DNA of 48,466 nt from positions 1 to 48,466 of the forward strand of contig JAITUR010000013.1 in the NCBI GenBank assembly GCA_031286205.1, in the 5' to 3' direction. Both the position numbers and the translations under genes were made by a program. Of this stretch, positions 1-7,956 are shown one piece after another. Within the stretch, counting starts at the first letter, position 1. Every line of letters starts with the position of its first letter. The stretch is from Treponema sp. Lineage in GTDB: Bacteria > Spirochaetota > Spirochaetia > Treponematales > Breznakiellaceae. Below the pieces are notes generated by a model. It made no database searches. It had not been told where the DNA came from and saw only the letters and a list, made by a program, of their open reading frames with translations.

Positions 1-1956
1 GTAACCAAAAAAGAAGCGGAAACACGGTATAGAAGCGATTATCTTGGCAGAATGCAGGAGATAGAGTATCCCGACGGCGAAAAGGTAACATATATTTATA
101 ATTACGGCGGGCAAATCAAAAGCGTAAAAGGAAAACGAGGAAGCCTTGTCATTGACTATGTTAAAAATATAGGATATGATGAATTCGGGCAAAGGATATA
201 CATAGAGTATAATAACGGAGTGAGTACAAGGTACACTTATGATCCGTACAGAAGATGGCTAAATAATATTGAAACAATATATGGAAACAACCACATACTT
301 CAAAATATAGACTACACATTTAACCCTGTAGGAAATTTATTGAAGTATGAGAACAATGCATATGGACACACAACAAGCCAAACATACGAGTATGACGGAT
401 TATATCAGCTAACAAAAGCAACAGGAGTAAGCAGCTCGCATCAATACGGCGGATACACGCAATACACCACCAACTACAGCCAAGTATTCGCATTTGATAA
501 CATCGGCAACATGACGAGAAAAACAAGCACGGAAGCGACAAGCACAGGTAACAGGGTTGGAGACAGCTTAAACTACAATCTTGAGTATAAATATTACGAG
601 GGAACACACAAAGCTGAACGTATAGGAAACAGATACTACAGCTACGATCTTAACGGCAATGTAATAGCAGAACGTGAAGGAAGCCATGCGACAACTCCTG
701 ATATATACAGACCATATCATCAGGACGGAAATACATACTCCGTAGATTACGGCTTTGGACTAGTACGGCCTGAGGGAAATACGAACAATAATGACGGCGT
801 ATACCAGCTAAACTACCGTTGGAACGAACGTAATCTACTCAGTGAAAGCAGCGATTTAGCTAATACAGTACATTACAGATATGGAGCAGACGGACAGAGA
901 GCATTGAAGTATGTGTCGAACACAACAGTCTCCACAGTATATTTTAACAAGATGTGGCAGACAACAAATTCCACAACTGAGTGGTTACAGAGTAAGCATA
1001 TATATTTGGGCGAAGACCGAATAGCAACGAAGTTTAACAGCGAAGGTAACACAAATACACTGGCAGAAGAAAGGCGGGTGTATTATTATCACACGGATCA
1101 TTTGGGGAGTGCGCAGACGATAACGAACTATAAAGGAGATTTACACGAAAGATTGGAATACACTCCATACGGAGAACTGTGGATAGATTGGCAGAGCAAT
1201 GACGCTATAGACTCTACACCGTTTAGATTCACCGGGAAGGAACGAGACAAAGAAACTTCGCTCTACTATTATGGCACTCGCTATTTAGACCCCAAAACTA
1301 GCCGCTGGTTGTCGGTTGATCCGGCTATGTATCAAGGTGATTACATTCCAGGTGCGCCTATTAACGATGAAGCGAGAGAGCGTAATCAAAATCTTCCGGG
1401 ACAAGGCGGTGTTTACAATTATGTTAACTTGCATGTTTATCATTATGGGGCGAATAATCCGATTAAATATGTTGATCCTGATGGTAGGAATAATAAGGAA
1501 GCTCAAGCGAGAAGTATGCTTTATAGCGCAGTCGCTTTTATTGTTAATAACGCAAATACTCAAGAAGAAAAGCTTATTGCAGGAGTAATCGTACAAATGA
1601 TGAATAATAAAAAAGTACAATTAGATTATACAGAAAATAGAGATATTCCTGGAATAGCATGGGGTTATTTTGATCCACGAAATAATACAGAAACAGGAGA
1701 ACCAAGAAATCATATTGTAATAGATATTGATTTAGCTATATCTGGAGGTATGTCAGAATTGATAGATACAGTTTTTCATGAGGGGTATCATGCAAAAAGA
1801 GCTCTTTTAAATGAAGGGGCATATAATTTAAACGAAGAAGTAAATGCATGGAATATGGGTTTAGAAATGTCAAATAGATATAGATCACAAAATAATTTAG
1901 AAATAGAAAGGACAGAACCATATACATTACAAGAAATAATAGATATGGGTTATTAA
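1..1956 (+). CDS. RHS/YD-repeat toxin, C-terminal part, with HExxH metallopeptidase-like tip (5' end outside window)
   Basis: The reading frame is open from base 1, before the first in-window ATG at 52, so this is the last 651 residues of a longer protein. It shows repeated YD motifs of the type seen in RHS shells, then the conserved RHS core end (FRFTGKERDKETSLYYYGTRYLDPKTSRWLS, split here: FTGKERDKETSLYYYGTRY then LDPKTSRWLSVDP), ending near PIKYVDPDGR at about residue 495. After this boundary the sequence changes to an AT-richer tip of about 155 residues. The tip contains H-E-G-Y-H at residues 593–597 of the visible part, with further glutamates at 612–613; this is the HExxH zinc-metallopeptidase signature. 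In known polymorphic toxins the RHS shell encloses and releases such a C-terminal toxin. A peptidase toxin is inferred; substrate and secretion route cannot be told. Confidence 0.85.
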   Translation, partial: VTKKEAETRYRSDYLGRMQEIEYPDGEKVTYIYNYGGQIKSVKGKRGSLVIDYVKNIGYDEFGQRIYIEYNNGVSTRYTYDPYRRWLNNIETIYGNNHILQNIDYTFNPVGNLLKYENNAYGHTTSQTYEYDGLYQLTKATGVSSSHQYGGYTQYTTNYSQVFAFDNIGNMTRKTSTEATSTGNRVGDSLNYNLEYKYYEGTHKAERIGNRYYSYDLNGNVIAEREGSHATTPDIYRPYHQDGNTYSVDYGFGLVRPEGNTNNNDGVYQLNYRWNERNLLSESSDLANTVHYRYGADGQRALKYVSNTTVSTVYFNKMWQTTNSTTEWLQSKHIYLGEDRIATKFNSEGNTNTLAEERRVYYYHTDHLGSAQTITNYKGDLHERLEYTPYGELWIDWQSNDAIDSTPFRFTGKERDKETSLYYYGTRYLDPKTSRWLSVDPAMYQGDYIPGAPINDEARERNQNLPGQGGVYNYVNLHVYHYGANNPIKYVDPDGRNNKEAQARSMLYSAVAFIVNNANTQEEKLIAGVIVQMMNNKKVQLDYTENRDIPGIAWGYFDPRNNTETGEPRNHIVIDIDLAISGGMSELIDTVFHEGYHAKRALLNEGAYNLNEEVNAWNMGLEMSNRYRSQNNLEIERTEPYTLQEIIDMGY

Positions 1957-1981
1957 AAAGGTAATATCATAGGTGAATAGA

Positions 1982-2335
1982 ATGAAAAAAATTATATTAT
2001 TAATCTTGTTTTTTTTAAATTTAATGTTATTTGGAGAGGAAGCAATGAAAAGAGTTTCACCTAATAATATTGCAGTTAGGTTAATTGCATGGATAAATAG
2101 CTACAGGGATGTTAATAATGTATATCCTAGAACACTTGATGAGTTAATAGAAAATATTCCAGGAAACAGAGATTATGATCCAAGAAGTCTTTTAAATTTA
2201 TATACTCAAATGGGTTATATAATTCATTGTAATTTTTTTGAAAAATCATTTGTAATTGAAATATTCTTTAATAATAAAAAGCTAATATATAATAGTGAAA
2301 CAAATATTTTTCTTACAGAAGACGTCGAAGCGTAG
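1982..2335 (+). CDS. Small secreted protein, candidate immunity protein for the RHS toxin
   Basis: I do not recognise the family. The protein of 117 residues starts with a clear signal peptide or membrane anchor (KKIILLILFFLNLMLFG) followed by a soluble part with no known motif. The ATG at 1982 is preferred because AGGTG lies six bases upstream; an in-frame GTG at 1973 is the alternative. It begins only 25 bases after the stop of the RHS toxin and shares its AT-rich composition, as immunity genes usually do. If it is an immunity protein, its export signal would place protection outside the cytoplasm, which suits a toxin acting in the periplasm. Function rests on position only. Confidence 0.6.
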   Translation: MKKIILLILFFLNLMLFGEEAMKRVSPNNIAVRLIAWINSYRDVNNVYPRTLDELIENIPGNRDYDPRSLLNLYTQMGYIIHCNFFEKSFVIEIFFNNKKLIYNSETNIFLTEDVEA

Positions 2336-2430
2336 TGTTAACTTAATCAAATTTGTCAAACAAATAATTTTTGGAGCAAAAAATATTCTGAAAAGGAATA
2401 AAAATTATCCCAAAAAGGATGAGGTTGAAC

Positions 2431-2464
2431 GTATCCGTCAATTTAAGGTATCCGTCAATTTAAG
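2431..2464. repeat. Tandem duplication of a 17-bp unit at the IS66 remnant edge
   Basis: The unit GTATCCGTCAATTTAAG is present twice back to back (2431–2447 and 2448–2464). The second copy runs into the stop codon of the IS66 transposase remnant. The 95 bases before it (2336–2430) are AT-rich and hold nothing I recognise. Confidence 0.8.
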
Positions 2465-2835
2465 CGGTGAAAATATACCACGGAAGCAGTTTTTCCCAAT
2501 CTTCGGCTGAAGAAGCAAACGGTGCTTTTTCAAAAAGAGCTGTAAGGTAATGCAGCGGAACAAGTCCGTTTTGCTTGGCAGTCTCAATGAGTGAAAACAT
2601 ACCGCAGGAACTTTCCGCGCCTTGAGGGCTTTTGTTAAACAACCAGTTTTTTCTCCCCAGCACAAATGGACGAATCGCATTTTCACAAGCGTTGTTGTCA
2701 GGCGTTAAATGATAGCTTTCAAGATACGCAACCATCTTATCCCACTGAGACAAGCTGTAACTTATAGCTTGCCCTAACAGTAAAGTAGGAGGTACATCTA
2801 AAGATCGTTTTACAAGCCAATTCTTATTTACCCTC
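2460..2835 (-). pseudogene. IS66-family transposase, C-terminal fragment
   Basis: On the minus strand this frame encodes the end of an IS66 TnpC transposase: a Q-A-I-S-Y-S-L-S-Q-W stretch, then YLESYHLTPDNNACENAIRP, FVLGRKNWLFNKSPQGAES, and a short C-terminal domain ending at the TAA at 2460–2462. The N in DNN and the ENAIRP–GRKNWLF block are the most conserved part of IS66 transposases. Homology can be followed upstream to about 2830, beyond the first ATG at 2753, but an in-frame stop lies just above. The first three quarters of the transposase and the other IS66 genes are absent, so this is a dead remnant. It separates the RHS module from aroC. Confidence 0.8.
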
Positions 2836-2840
2836 AGCTA

Positions 2841-2912
2841 AAGGATAGAATATCGACAACACAATTCTTACCAATATGCCTTGCCCTGCGTAAGGATAGA
2901 ACATGGGACAAC
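2841..2912. repeat. Two imperfect copies of a 20-bp sequence upstream of aroC
   Basis: AAGGATAGAATATCGACAAC at 2841–2860 is nearly repeated at 2892–2912 as AAGGATAGAA-CATGG-GACAAC, 51 bases further on. The rest of 2836–2960 holds no gene I can support; it may be the outer part of the decayed IS66 element. Confidence 0.4.
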
Positions 2913-2960
2913 CATGCACCCAGAGTCCCGTGCTTACTTTTGCGCCTTTCGCGTTAACCC

Positions 2961-2990
2961 CTGACACACCCCGCCATATCATGCTAAACT
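2961..2990 (+). promoter_or_regulatory. Possible aroC promoter
   Basis: CTGACA at 2961–2966 and TAAACT at 2985–2990 are 18 bases apart, and the -10 box ends five bases before the aroC ATG. There is no Shine-Dalgarno sequence, so transcription would start at or next to the start codon. The -35 fit is moderate. Confidence 0.4.
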
Positions 2991-2995
2991 AAATC

Positions 2996-3979
2996 ATGGC
3001 ATCAAACACTTTTGGACAATTATTCAGAGTTACCACATTTGGAGAGTCGCATGGGGAAGCCCTAGGGTGCGTTATCGACGGCTGCCCTGCGGGGCTGGAA
3101 ATACACATCTCTGATATAGAAAAAGAATTGGAACGCCGCCGTCCCGGAGCTGTTCACGGATCCAGAGACGAACAGGATAAACCGGAAATTTTGTCCGGTA
3201 TCTTCGAAGGAAAAACACTTGGTACGCCTATCGCAATTATCGTAAGAAACACAAATCAAAACCCCGCCGATTACGATAAACTAAAAGATATTTACCGTCC
3301 GGGACACGCAGACTCCACATGGGATGCAAAGTTCGGTTTTAGAGATTATCGCGGGGGGGGCAGAAGTTCGGGCAGAGAAACACTAAGCCGCGTTGCTGCG
3401 GGAGCCATAGCGAAAAAACTTTTATCCTTGCATGGAATAGAAATAAAAGCGGATATCTCTGAAATTGCGGGTATTCAAGACCCGGAAAAAATCAAAATAA
3501 GACTGGAAGAGCTAAAAACAGAAGGAGACAGCGCAGGCGGCATTGTTAACTGCATTATTTCAGGGGTTAACGAGCTATCAGGGCTGCCCATAGGGCTAGG
3601 AGAGCCTGTTTTTGACAAATTAGACGCAAGACTTGCCGCCGCAATCATTAGTATTGGAGCCTGCAAGGGTATCGAGTTTGGGGCAGGGTTTACGGCAGCA
3701 GGGCTTTTAGGAGGCGAAAATAACAACGATAAAAACGCAGGCGGTATCCTTGGCGGAATTTCCAATGGGCAGGATATTGTTTTTAGAGCGGCTTTTAAAC
3801 CGACCTCTTCTATCAAAAAACTTCAAACGGCAAAAGATAAAAACGGCAAAGAGGTAGAAGTTTCGGTTACAGGCCGCCACGATGTCTGCATAGTGCCCAG
3901 AGCCGTCCCAGTAGTAGAAGCCATGACAGCCCTCGTCCTTGCAGATTTTTTACTGCTTTCCCGATCGTCAAGATTATAA
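2996..3979 (+). CDS. aroC: Chorismate synthase
   Basis: Converts 5-enolpyruvylshikimate-3-phosphate to chorismate, the last common step of the shikimate pathway, using reduced FMN. The N-terminus GQLFRVTTFGESHG, the central FGFRDYRGGGRSSGRET block and the C-terminal RHDVCIVPRAVPVVEAM block are the three family signatures, all intact. At 327 residues it is slightly short at the C-terminus compared with the usual 350–390. A run of eight G lies in the RGGGR codons (about 3352–3361), a slip-prone spot, but the frame is intact. It is a single gene, ending close to the convergent toxin-like pair. Confidence 0.95.
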   Translation: MASNTFGQLFRVTTFGESHGEALGCVIDGCPAGLEIHISDIEKELERRRPGAVHGSRDEQDKPEILSGIFEGKTLGTPIAIIVRNTNQNPADYDKLKDIYRPGHADSTWDAKFGFRDYRGGGRSSGRETLSRVAAGAIAKKLLSLHGIEIKADISEIAGIQDPEKIKIRLEELKTEGDSAGGIVNCIISGVNELSGLPIGLGEPVFDKLDARLAAAIISIGACKGIEFGAGFTAAGLLGGENNNDKNAGGILGGISNGQDIVFRAAFKPTSSIKKLQTAKDKNGKEVEVSVTGRHDVCIVPRAVPVVEAMTALVLADFLLLSRSSRL

Positions 3980-3992
3980 TATTGGGAAATGA

Positions 3993-4175
3993 TCAGGTAT
4001 GCTTTCGAGCAAGGAAGATTGCCGCTCTTTTTTGAACAATGGCGTTATATTCAGCCGATGTCAACTCTTTGCGTTCATCATGTATTTTTAGGCGAATTGC
4101 ATGAATTTCTCTAAGGGATTCCGGCTCTCTTGCAATATCCGGATCATTCATATATTCATCGATTGTTTTCATCAT
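3993..4175 (-). CDS. Small acidic protein coupled to PIN-domain gene, putative antitoxin
   Basis: A 60-residue charged protein with no membrane segment and no motif I can name. Its start overlaps the last 20 bases of the upstream PIN-domain gene, and its ribosome binding site GGAGG lies inside that gene, nine bases before the ATG. This translational coupling is typical of toxin–antitoxin pairs, and it would be the antitoxin, although the toxin-first order is the less common one. Two adjacent ATG codons (4175, 4172) are possible starts. The function is inferred from context only. Confidence 0.6.
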   Translation of the reverse strand: MMKTIDEYMNDPDIAREPESLREIHAIRLKIHDERKELTSAEYNAIVQKRAAIFLARKHT

Positions 4176-4647
4176 GTTCTAACACCTCCGCAGGGGCATG
4201 AATAAATACCCGCTTAAATCCTTCACGAGCGTTGATAATTTCTGTTTGAATTATTGTTTTATGCTTCACAATATGTCTAAAATTCAAACTAATAATATAG
4301 TCAAGATTTGCAATAGTTGCAGCAGCAATATGAAGCGCATCCGGAGAGTATTTTTTTGGAATAACCCCTTCAGCTATATACAAGTCAGCAAGCCGTATTA
4401 TTTCATCATTCCCAGGTATAACTTCAACCTTGTTGTCAATAATAAGGGCTTTCATTTCTTTAAGTTTCTCAGGATCTTTTGTTTCCTCAAGTTCGTCAAG
4501 TACATACTCAGATGTGAAAGGTCTAAATTTCCCAGATTTTATTTCTGCAAACAACCGAAGTGTATCAGCGCGATATTGCGGGGCATCACTAGCAAAGGGA
4601 AAATTAAAAATCGTAGTTTCAAGATAAATTTTAGGTATACGCAACAT
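4156..4647 (-). CDS. PIN-domain protein, putative RNase toxin
   Basis: A 163-residue protein starting MLRIPKIYLETTIFNFPFAS. PIN-fold RNases place an early acidic residue at the end of the first strand; here the segment IYLETTIFN fits the subgroup with E in that place, followed by conserved acidic residues in VLDELEET (middle) and YSPDALHIAAA (later), and a final strand LDYIISLNFRHI. Such proteins cleave RNA with Mg2+. The ATG at 4647 is chosen over 4665 because a -10 box (4654–4659) covers the region between them. It is the first gene of a pair with the small gene at 3993–4175. Confidence 0.75.
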   Translation of the reverse strand: MLRIPKIYLETTIFNFPFASDAPQYRADTLRLFAEIKSGKFRPFTSEYVLDELEETKDPEKLKEMKALIIDNKVEVIPGNDEIIRLADLYIAEGVIPKKYSPDALHIAAATIANLDYIISLNFRHIVKHKTIIQTEIINAREGFKRVFIHAPAEVLEHDENNR

Positions 4648-4653
4648 GGTTAA

Positions 4654-4681
4654 ATTATACCACATTATTGAAATAATGCAA
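4654..4681 (-). promoter_or_regulatory. Sigma-70 promoter of the PIN-toxin pair, predicting a leaderless mRNA
   Basis: On the minus strand TTGCAT (4681–4676), a 16-base spacer and a perfect TATAAT (4659–4654) are followed by six bases and the ATG at 4647. Transcription should begin on the A of the start codon, and there is no Shine-Dalgarno sequence. Confidence 0.65.
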
Positions 4682-4682
4682 T

Positions 4683-6560
4683 CTATTGTCTTATATAAAT
4701 ATACTCGGTTTCCGCACCGTTCATATTATCAAAATAAACATTCGATAAATCCCACCTGTTATTAAGCGCCCAAAACGAACGGCTCCTCATAAGGTGAATC
4801 ATCGGGAGTTCGTCCATTAAAATCGACTGAAACTCATCCCAAATTTCCTGCGCCCTTACCGGGTTAATCGTAAACTTGCCCTCATTATAAAGAGCGTCGA
4901 TTCTGGCTTCCCATTTCGTTGCAGGCGACTCCTGATACGGATACCACATATGAAGATTTCCGCTGGATACCCAAACATTACTGCCTTGAGTAGGAAAAAT
5001 ATTCGCGCCGGAAAGACCCATTATCATGGAATCCCAATCAAAAATACTGAACAATTGGTTTACCTGCTGCTGAAAATCCATTACGCGGATATTCAATTTT
5101 ATTCCGGCTTTGGCAAGTTCGTCCCGGATTATCGATGCTGTATCATTCAAAAGAGAACTGTCGCTTCTGATTGTAAGATCGAATTCTACACGGCGGTTTT
5201 TACTGTCGCGCATTCTTCCAAAAATATCTTTTTTAAATCCAATGGAATAAAGAAGCTGCAATGCCCGCTCGGTATCAAAAAGATATTGGTTCTTTATACT
5301 TGGATTGTAATACGGATTAGGCTCCGGAAAAATATTTAACTTGGGTTCTGCAAGCCCGCGATACACCTGAATATTTAACCTGTCCCGGTTTAAAAGACAG
5401 CTCATTGCCTGGCGGAATTCTTTTTGCGTAAACCATTCATACTGCGGCTTATGCGAGTTCACCGGGTTTTGATTAAATGTCCAAAAAGACGCGCTAAGCG
5501 CTCCTTCGGCATTAAAGACTGTGTAATCTTCGGTATCATTATAAATAACGGTGCTTATATCTTCGGGGCGAAGCGAGTAAGAATCAATATCTCCCCTTAA
5601 AAAAAGCAATAGCTGGGTATTTTCTTCCGAGATTATTCGGACAATGTTTTCTTCCGGATAGGGAAGCGAAACTCCGTTAGAATCCTTTTTCCAGTAATCG
5701 GTATTTCTTTTGTAAACAAGTCTTTGACCAGGAGTATATTCAGTTAAAAACCATTGTCCCATGCTTGGAATTGTTGCAGGGTTTACAGATACATTAAAAA
5801 TATTTCTAATGGCATTGTTCCTTTCGATTAAAATCCCCGCTTTTTCTTCATTGGAAGCCGCTTCCAGCCTTGCGTCAAATTCTTTTTTAACGGGTAGGTA
5901 AATATGCATGGGTCCAAAAATCATATTTGTTGTAAGCTCGGGGTCTGCCATAATTACGGGAAAATTAAACGAAAAACTCCTGTTATCAATCTTCGTAATT
6001 GTTATCCTTTCTTCTTCTCCGTTTGGCATGGTTAAAAACTGGCCGTAATAACCCGAACTTTGGAATGATTCTTCGCCTTCTATTTCATCGTACCAGAAAA
6101 TAACATCGTCGCTTGTAACTTTTATTTTATTTGAGGAATTATAATAACTCCAGTAAAGATCATCCCGTAAAGTGTAAATTACCTGCATGGTATTATTTTG
6201 TTCATTGGTTACGATTCTTACGGAAGCGGCATTCGGAATCCACTTACGGTTATAATAATCATAATTCAAAAGATAATCCTGCATACTGGAAACAACTGCT
6301 CTTGTTGTAGAATCCTGTTCGGCAATAAGATGATTAAAACTTTTTGGATCATCCCTCATTATGGAAAACCATGTTCCGCTAATTCTGCCAGGAAGGAATT
6401 CTTTGTTCCTTAAAGGTTTTGATACAGTTTTTTCCAGAAGTTCGGGAACCCCTTTCGCGCCCATAGCTTCGAATTCTTCCAAAGAATATTCTTCGCTGCG
6501 GATACAGGAAAAAAAGATAACTGTAATCAGTATCAATAAAGAGGAAAAAAGCTTGTTCAT
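4683..6560 (-). CDS. ABC transporter family 5 solute-binding lipoprotein (peptide/nickel type)
   Basis: A 625-residue extracytoplasmic binding protein. It starts with a lipoprotein signal, MNKLFSSLLILITVIFFSC, with the acylated cysteine at about residue 19. The body has the family 5 (OppA/DppA-like) layout: FSIMRDDPKSFNHL near the start, a DDLYWSYYNS…VTSDDVIFWYDEI segment where family members have W-(S/T)DG…VTA-DV-F, and a long C-terminal lobe. It probably captures oligopeptides outside the cytoplasmic membrane and hands them to a permease. No permease or ATPase gene is adjacent. It begins three bases after the metY stop codon, so the two are probably cotranscribed; the substrate is unknown. 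Confidence 0.85.
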   Translation of the reverse strand: MNKLFSSLLILITVIFFSCIRSEEYSLEEFEAMGAKGVPELLEKTVSKPLRNKEFLPGRISGTWFSIMRDDPKSFNHLIAEQDSTTRAVVSSMQDYLLNYDYYNRKWIPNAASVRIVTNEQNNTMQVIYTLRDDLYWSYYNSSNKIKVTSDDVIFWYDEIEGEESFQSSGYYGQFLTMPNGEEERITITKIDNRSFSFNFPVIMADPELTTNMIFGPMHIYLPVKKEFDARLEAASNEEKAGILIERNNAIRNIFNVSVNPATIPSMGQWFLTEYTPGQRLVYKRNTDYWKKDSNGVSLPYPEENIVRIISEENTQLLLFLRGDIDSYSLRPEDISTVIYNDTEDYTVFNAEGALSASFWTFNQNPVNSHKPQYEWFTQKEFRQAMSCLLNRDRLNIQVYRGLAEPKLNIFPEPNPYYNPSIKNQYLFDTERALQLLYSIGFKKDIFGRMRDSKNRRVEFDLTIRSDSSLLNDTASIIRDELAKAGIKLNIRVMDFQQQVNQLFSIFDWDSMIMGLSGANIFPTQGSNVWVSSGNLHMWYPYQESPATKWEARIDALYNEGKFTINPVRAQEIWDEFQSILMDELPMIHLMRSRSFWALNNRWDLSNVYFDNMNGAETEYIYIRQ

Positions 6561-6563
6561 TAA

Positions 6564-7841
6564 TTATCCCAAACCTTGTTTTAGATCATCAATAATATCA
6601 TCTATATGTTCTGTTCCTATGCTTATTCTAATTGTGTTTGGTTTAATTCCAGATTCTAAAAGTTCGTTTTCCGACATCTGGGAATGTGTAGTAGAAGCCG
6701 GGTGTATAACAAGCGATTTTACATCGGCAACATTTGCAAGGAGAGAGAAAAGTTTAAGTTTTTCCGTAAATAGTTTTGCCTTTTCTAAATCTCCCTTAAG
6801 TTCAAAGGTAAAAATAGAACCCGCCCCATTTGGAAAATATTTTTTGTATAATGTATTTTGATTATGATCGGGCAGGGCAGGGTGGTTTACCTTTTCTACC
6901 TGCGGATGTTTAACTAAAAACTCCACAACTTTTAGCGCATTTTCCACATGGCGTTCTACACGCAGGGAAAGAGTTTCCAGTCCCTGTAAAAAAATAAATG
7001 CGTTAAAAGGAGCAAGACAGGCTCCGGTGTCGCGCAGCAATGTTGTTCGGGCTTTAATAATATAAGCAAGATTTTTTGCAACATCCGTAAAAACCGCGCC
7101 ATGATAGCTTGGGTTTGGCTTGGAAAGCCCCGGAAATTTATCGTTCTGCGCCCAATCGAATTTTCCGCTGTCAATTATTACGCCGCCAATACTTGTTCCA
7201 TGTCCGCCAATAAATTTTGTCGCAGAATGAACAACAATATCTGCGCCGTATTCTATCGGTCTTAAAAGATATGGAGTTGCAAAAGTATTATCTGCAATAA
7301 CGGGGATACCGTTTTTATGCGCGATTTTTACAACAGCTTCGATATCGATAATGCTGGAATTCGGGTTACCCAGAGTTTCAAAAAAGATAGCCTTGGTATT
7401 TTGTTTTATGGCTTTTTCGAAATTTTCCGCCTTGCTGCCGTCAACAAAAGTAAATTCCACGCCCATATCTTCGAAAGTGTGCGCAAAAAGATTATAAGTA
7501 CCGCCGTAAATTTGTGTGTCCGCAATTACATGGTCGCCGGATTTTGTTATATTTTGAATAGCCAATGTCGATGCCGCCTGCCCGGAAGCTAAAGCAAGCG
7601 CGGCAACGCCCCCTTCCAACGCGGCAATCCGCTTTTCAAAAACATCGCAGGTAGGGTTCATTATCCGGGTATAAATATTGCCAGGTTCTGTCAGGGCAAA
7701 ACGATCAGCCGCCGATTTTGAACTTGGGAATACATAAGAAGTAGTTTGATAAATGGGAACAGCCCTGGAATCTGTTGCCGGATCCGGTATTTCCTGTCCC
7801 GCATGAACTTGAAGGGTTTCGAACCTGTAGTTTTTTGTCAT
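6564..7841 (-). CDS. metY: O-acetylhomoserine sulfhydrylase (Cys/Met metabolism PLP enzyme)
   Basis: A 425-residue PLP enzyme of the Cys/Met gamma-family. FETLQVHAGQEIPDPATDSRAVPIYQTTSYVF is the classic start of O-acetylhomoserine (thiol)-lyases; the PLP lysine lies in HSATKFIGGHG at about residue 210; SIGTEHIDDIIDDL closes the protein. The length (about 425–430) favours MetY over the shorter MetB/MetC (about 380–400). It would make homocysteine from O-acetylhomoserine and sulfide. A good GGAG ribosome binding site precedes the ATG. It is followed directly by the solute-binding lipoprotein gene, and is divergent from the large activase gene. Confidence 0.9.
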   Translation of the reverse strand: MTKNYRFETLQVHAGQEIPDPATDSRAVPIYQTTSYVFPSSKSAADRFALTEPGNIYTRIMNPTCDVFEKRIAALEGGVAALALASGQAASTLAIQNITKSGDHVIADTQIYGGTYNLFAHTFEDMGVEFTFVDGSKAENFEKAIKQNTKAIFFETLGNPNSSIIDIEAVVKIAHKNGIPVIADNTFATPYLLRPIEYGADIVVHSATKFIGGHGTSIGGVIIDSGKFDWAQNDKFPGLSKPNPSYHGAVFTDVAKNLAYIIKARTTLLRDTGACLAPFNAFIFLQGLETLSLRVERHVENALKVVEFLVKHPQVEKVNHPALPDHNQNTLYKKYFPNGAGSIFTFELKGDLEKAKLFTEKLKLFSLLANVADVKSLVIHPASTTHSQMSENELLESGIKPNTIRISIGTEHIDDIIDDLKQGLG

Positions 7842-7911
7842 TATTAGCTCCTTTTTTGAATTATATCAAAGATTATGGCGCAATACTAGTATTTACGCTT
7901 AAGAAAAACAC

Positions 7912-7939
7912 TTGCTAAAAACATATTGTATGTTATAAT
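7912..7939 (+). promoter_or_regulatory. Promoter of the activase-family gene
   Basis: TTGCTA (7912–7917), 16-base spacer, TATAAT (7934–7939), followed by AAGG as a weak ribosome binding site and the ATG at 7957. The same 115-base gap carries a TATAAT on the other strand just above metY. Confidence 0.6.
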
Positions 7940-7956
7940 AATTATTAAGGCAAAAA

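Noticed and set aside
320-607. Open frame of 95 codons on the minus strand inside the RHS gene
   Set aside because: Lies wholly opposite to the RHS repeat coding sequence, is Cys/Leu-rich low-complexity and has no ribosome binding site.
2431-2464. Start of a CRISPR array or iteron origin
   Set aside because: Only two adjacent 17-bp units without spacers; best seen as a local tandem duplication at an IS edge.
2295-2510. Open frame of 71 codons after the immunity candidate
   Set aside because: Runs through the tandem repeat into the opposite-strand IS66 remnant; no ribosome binding site and no recognisable protein.
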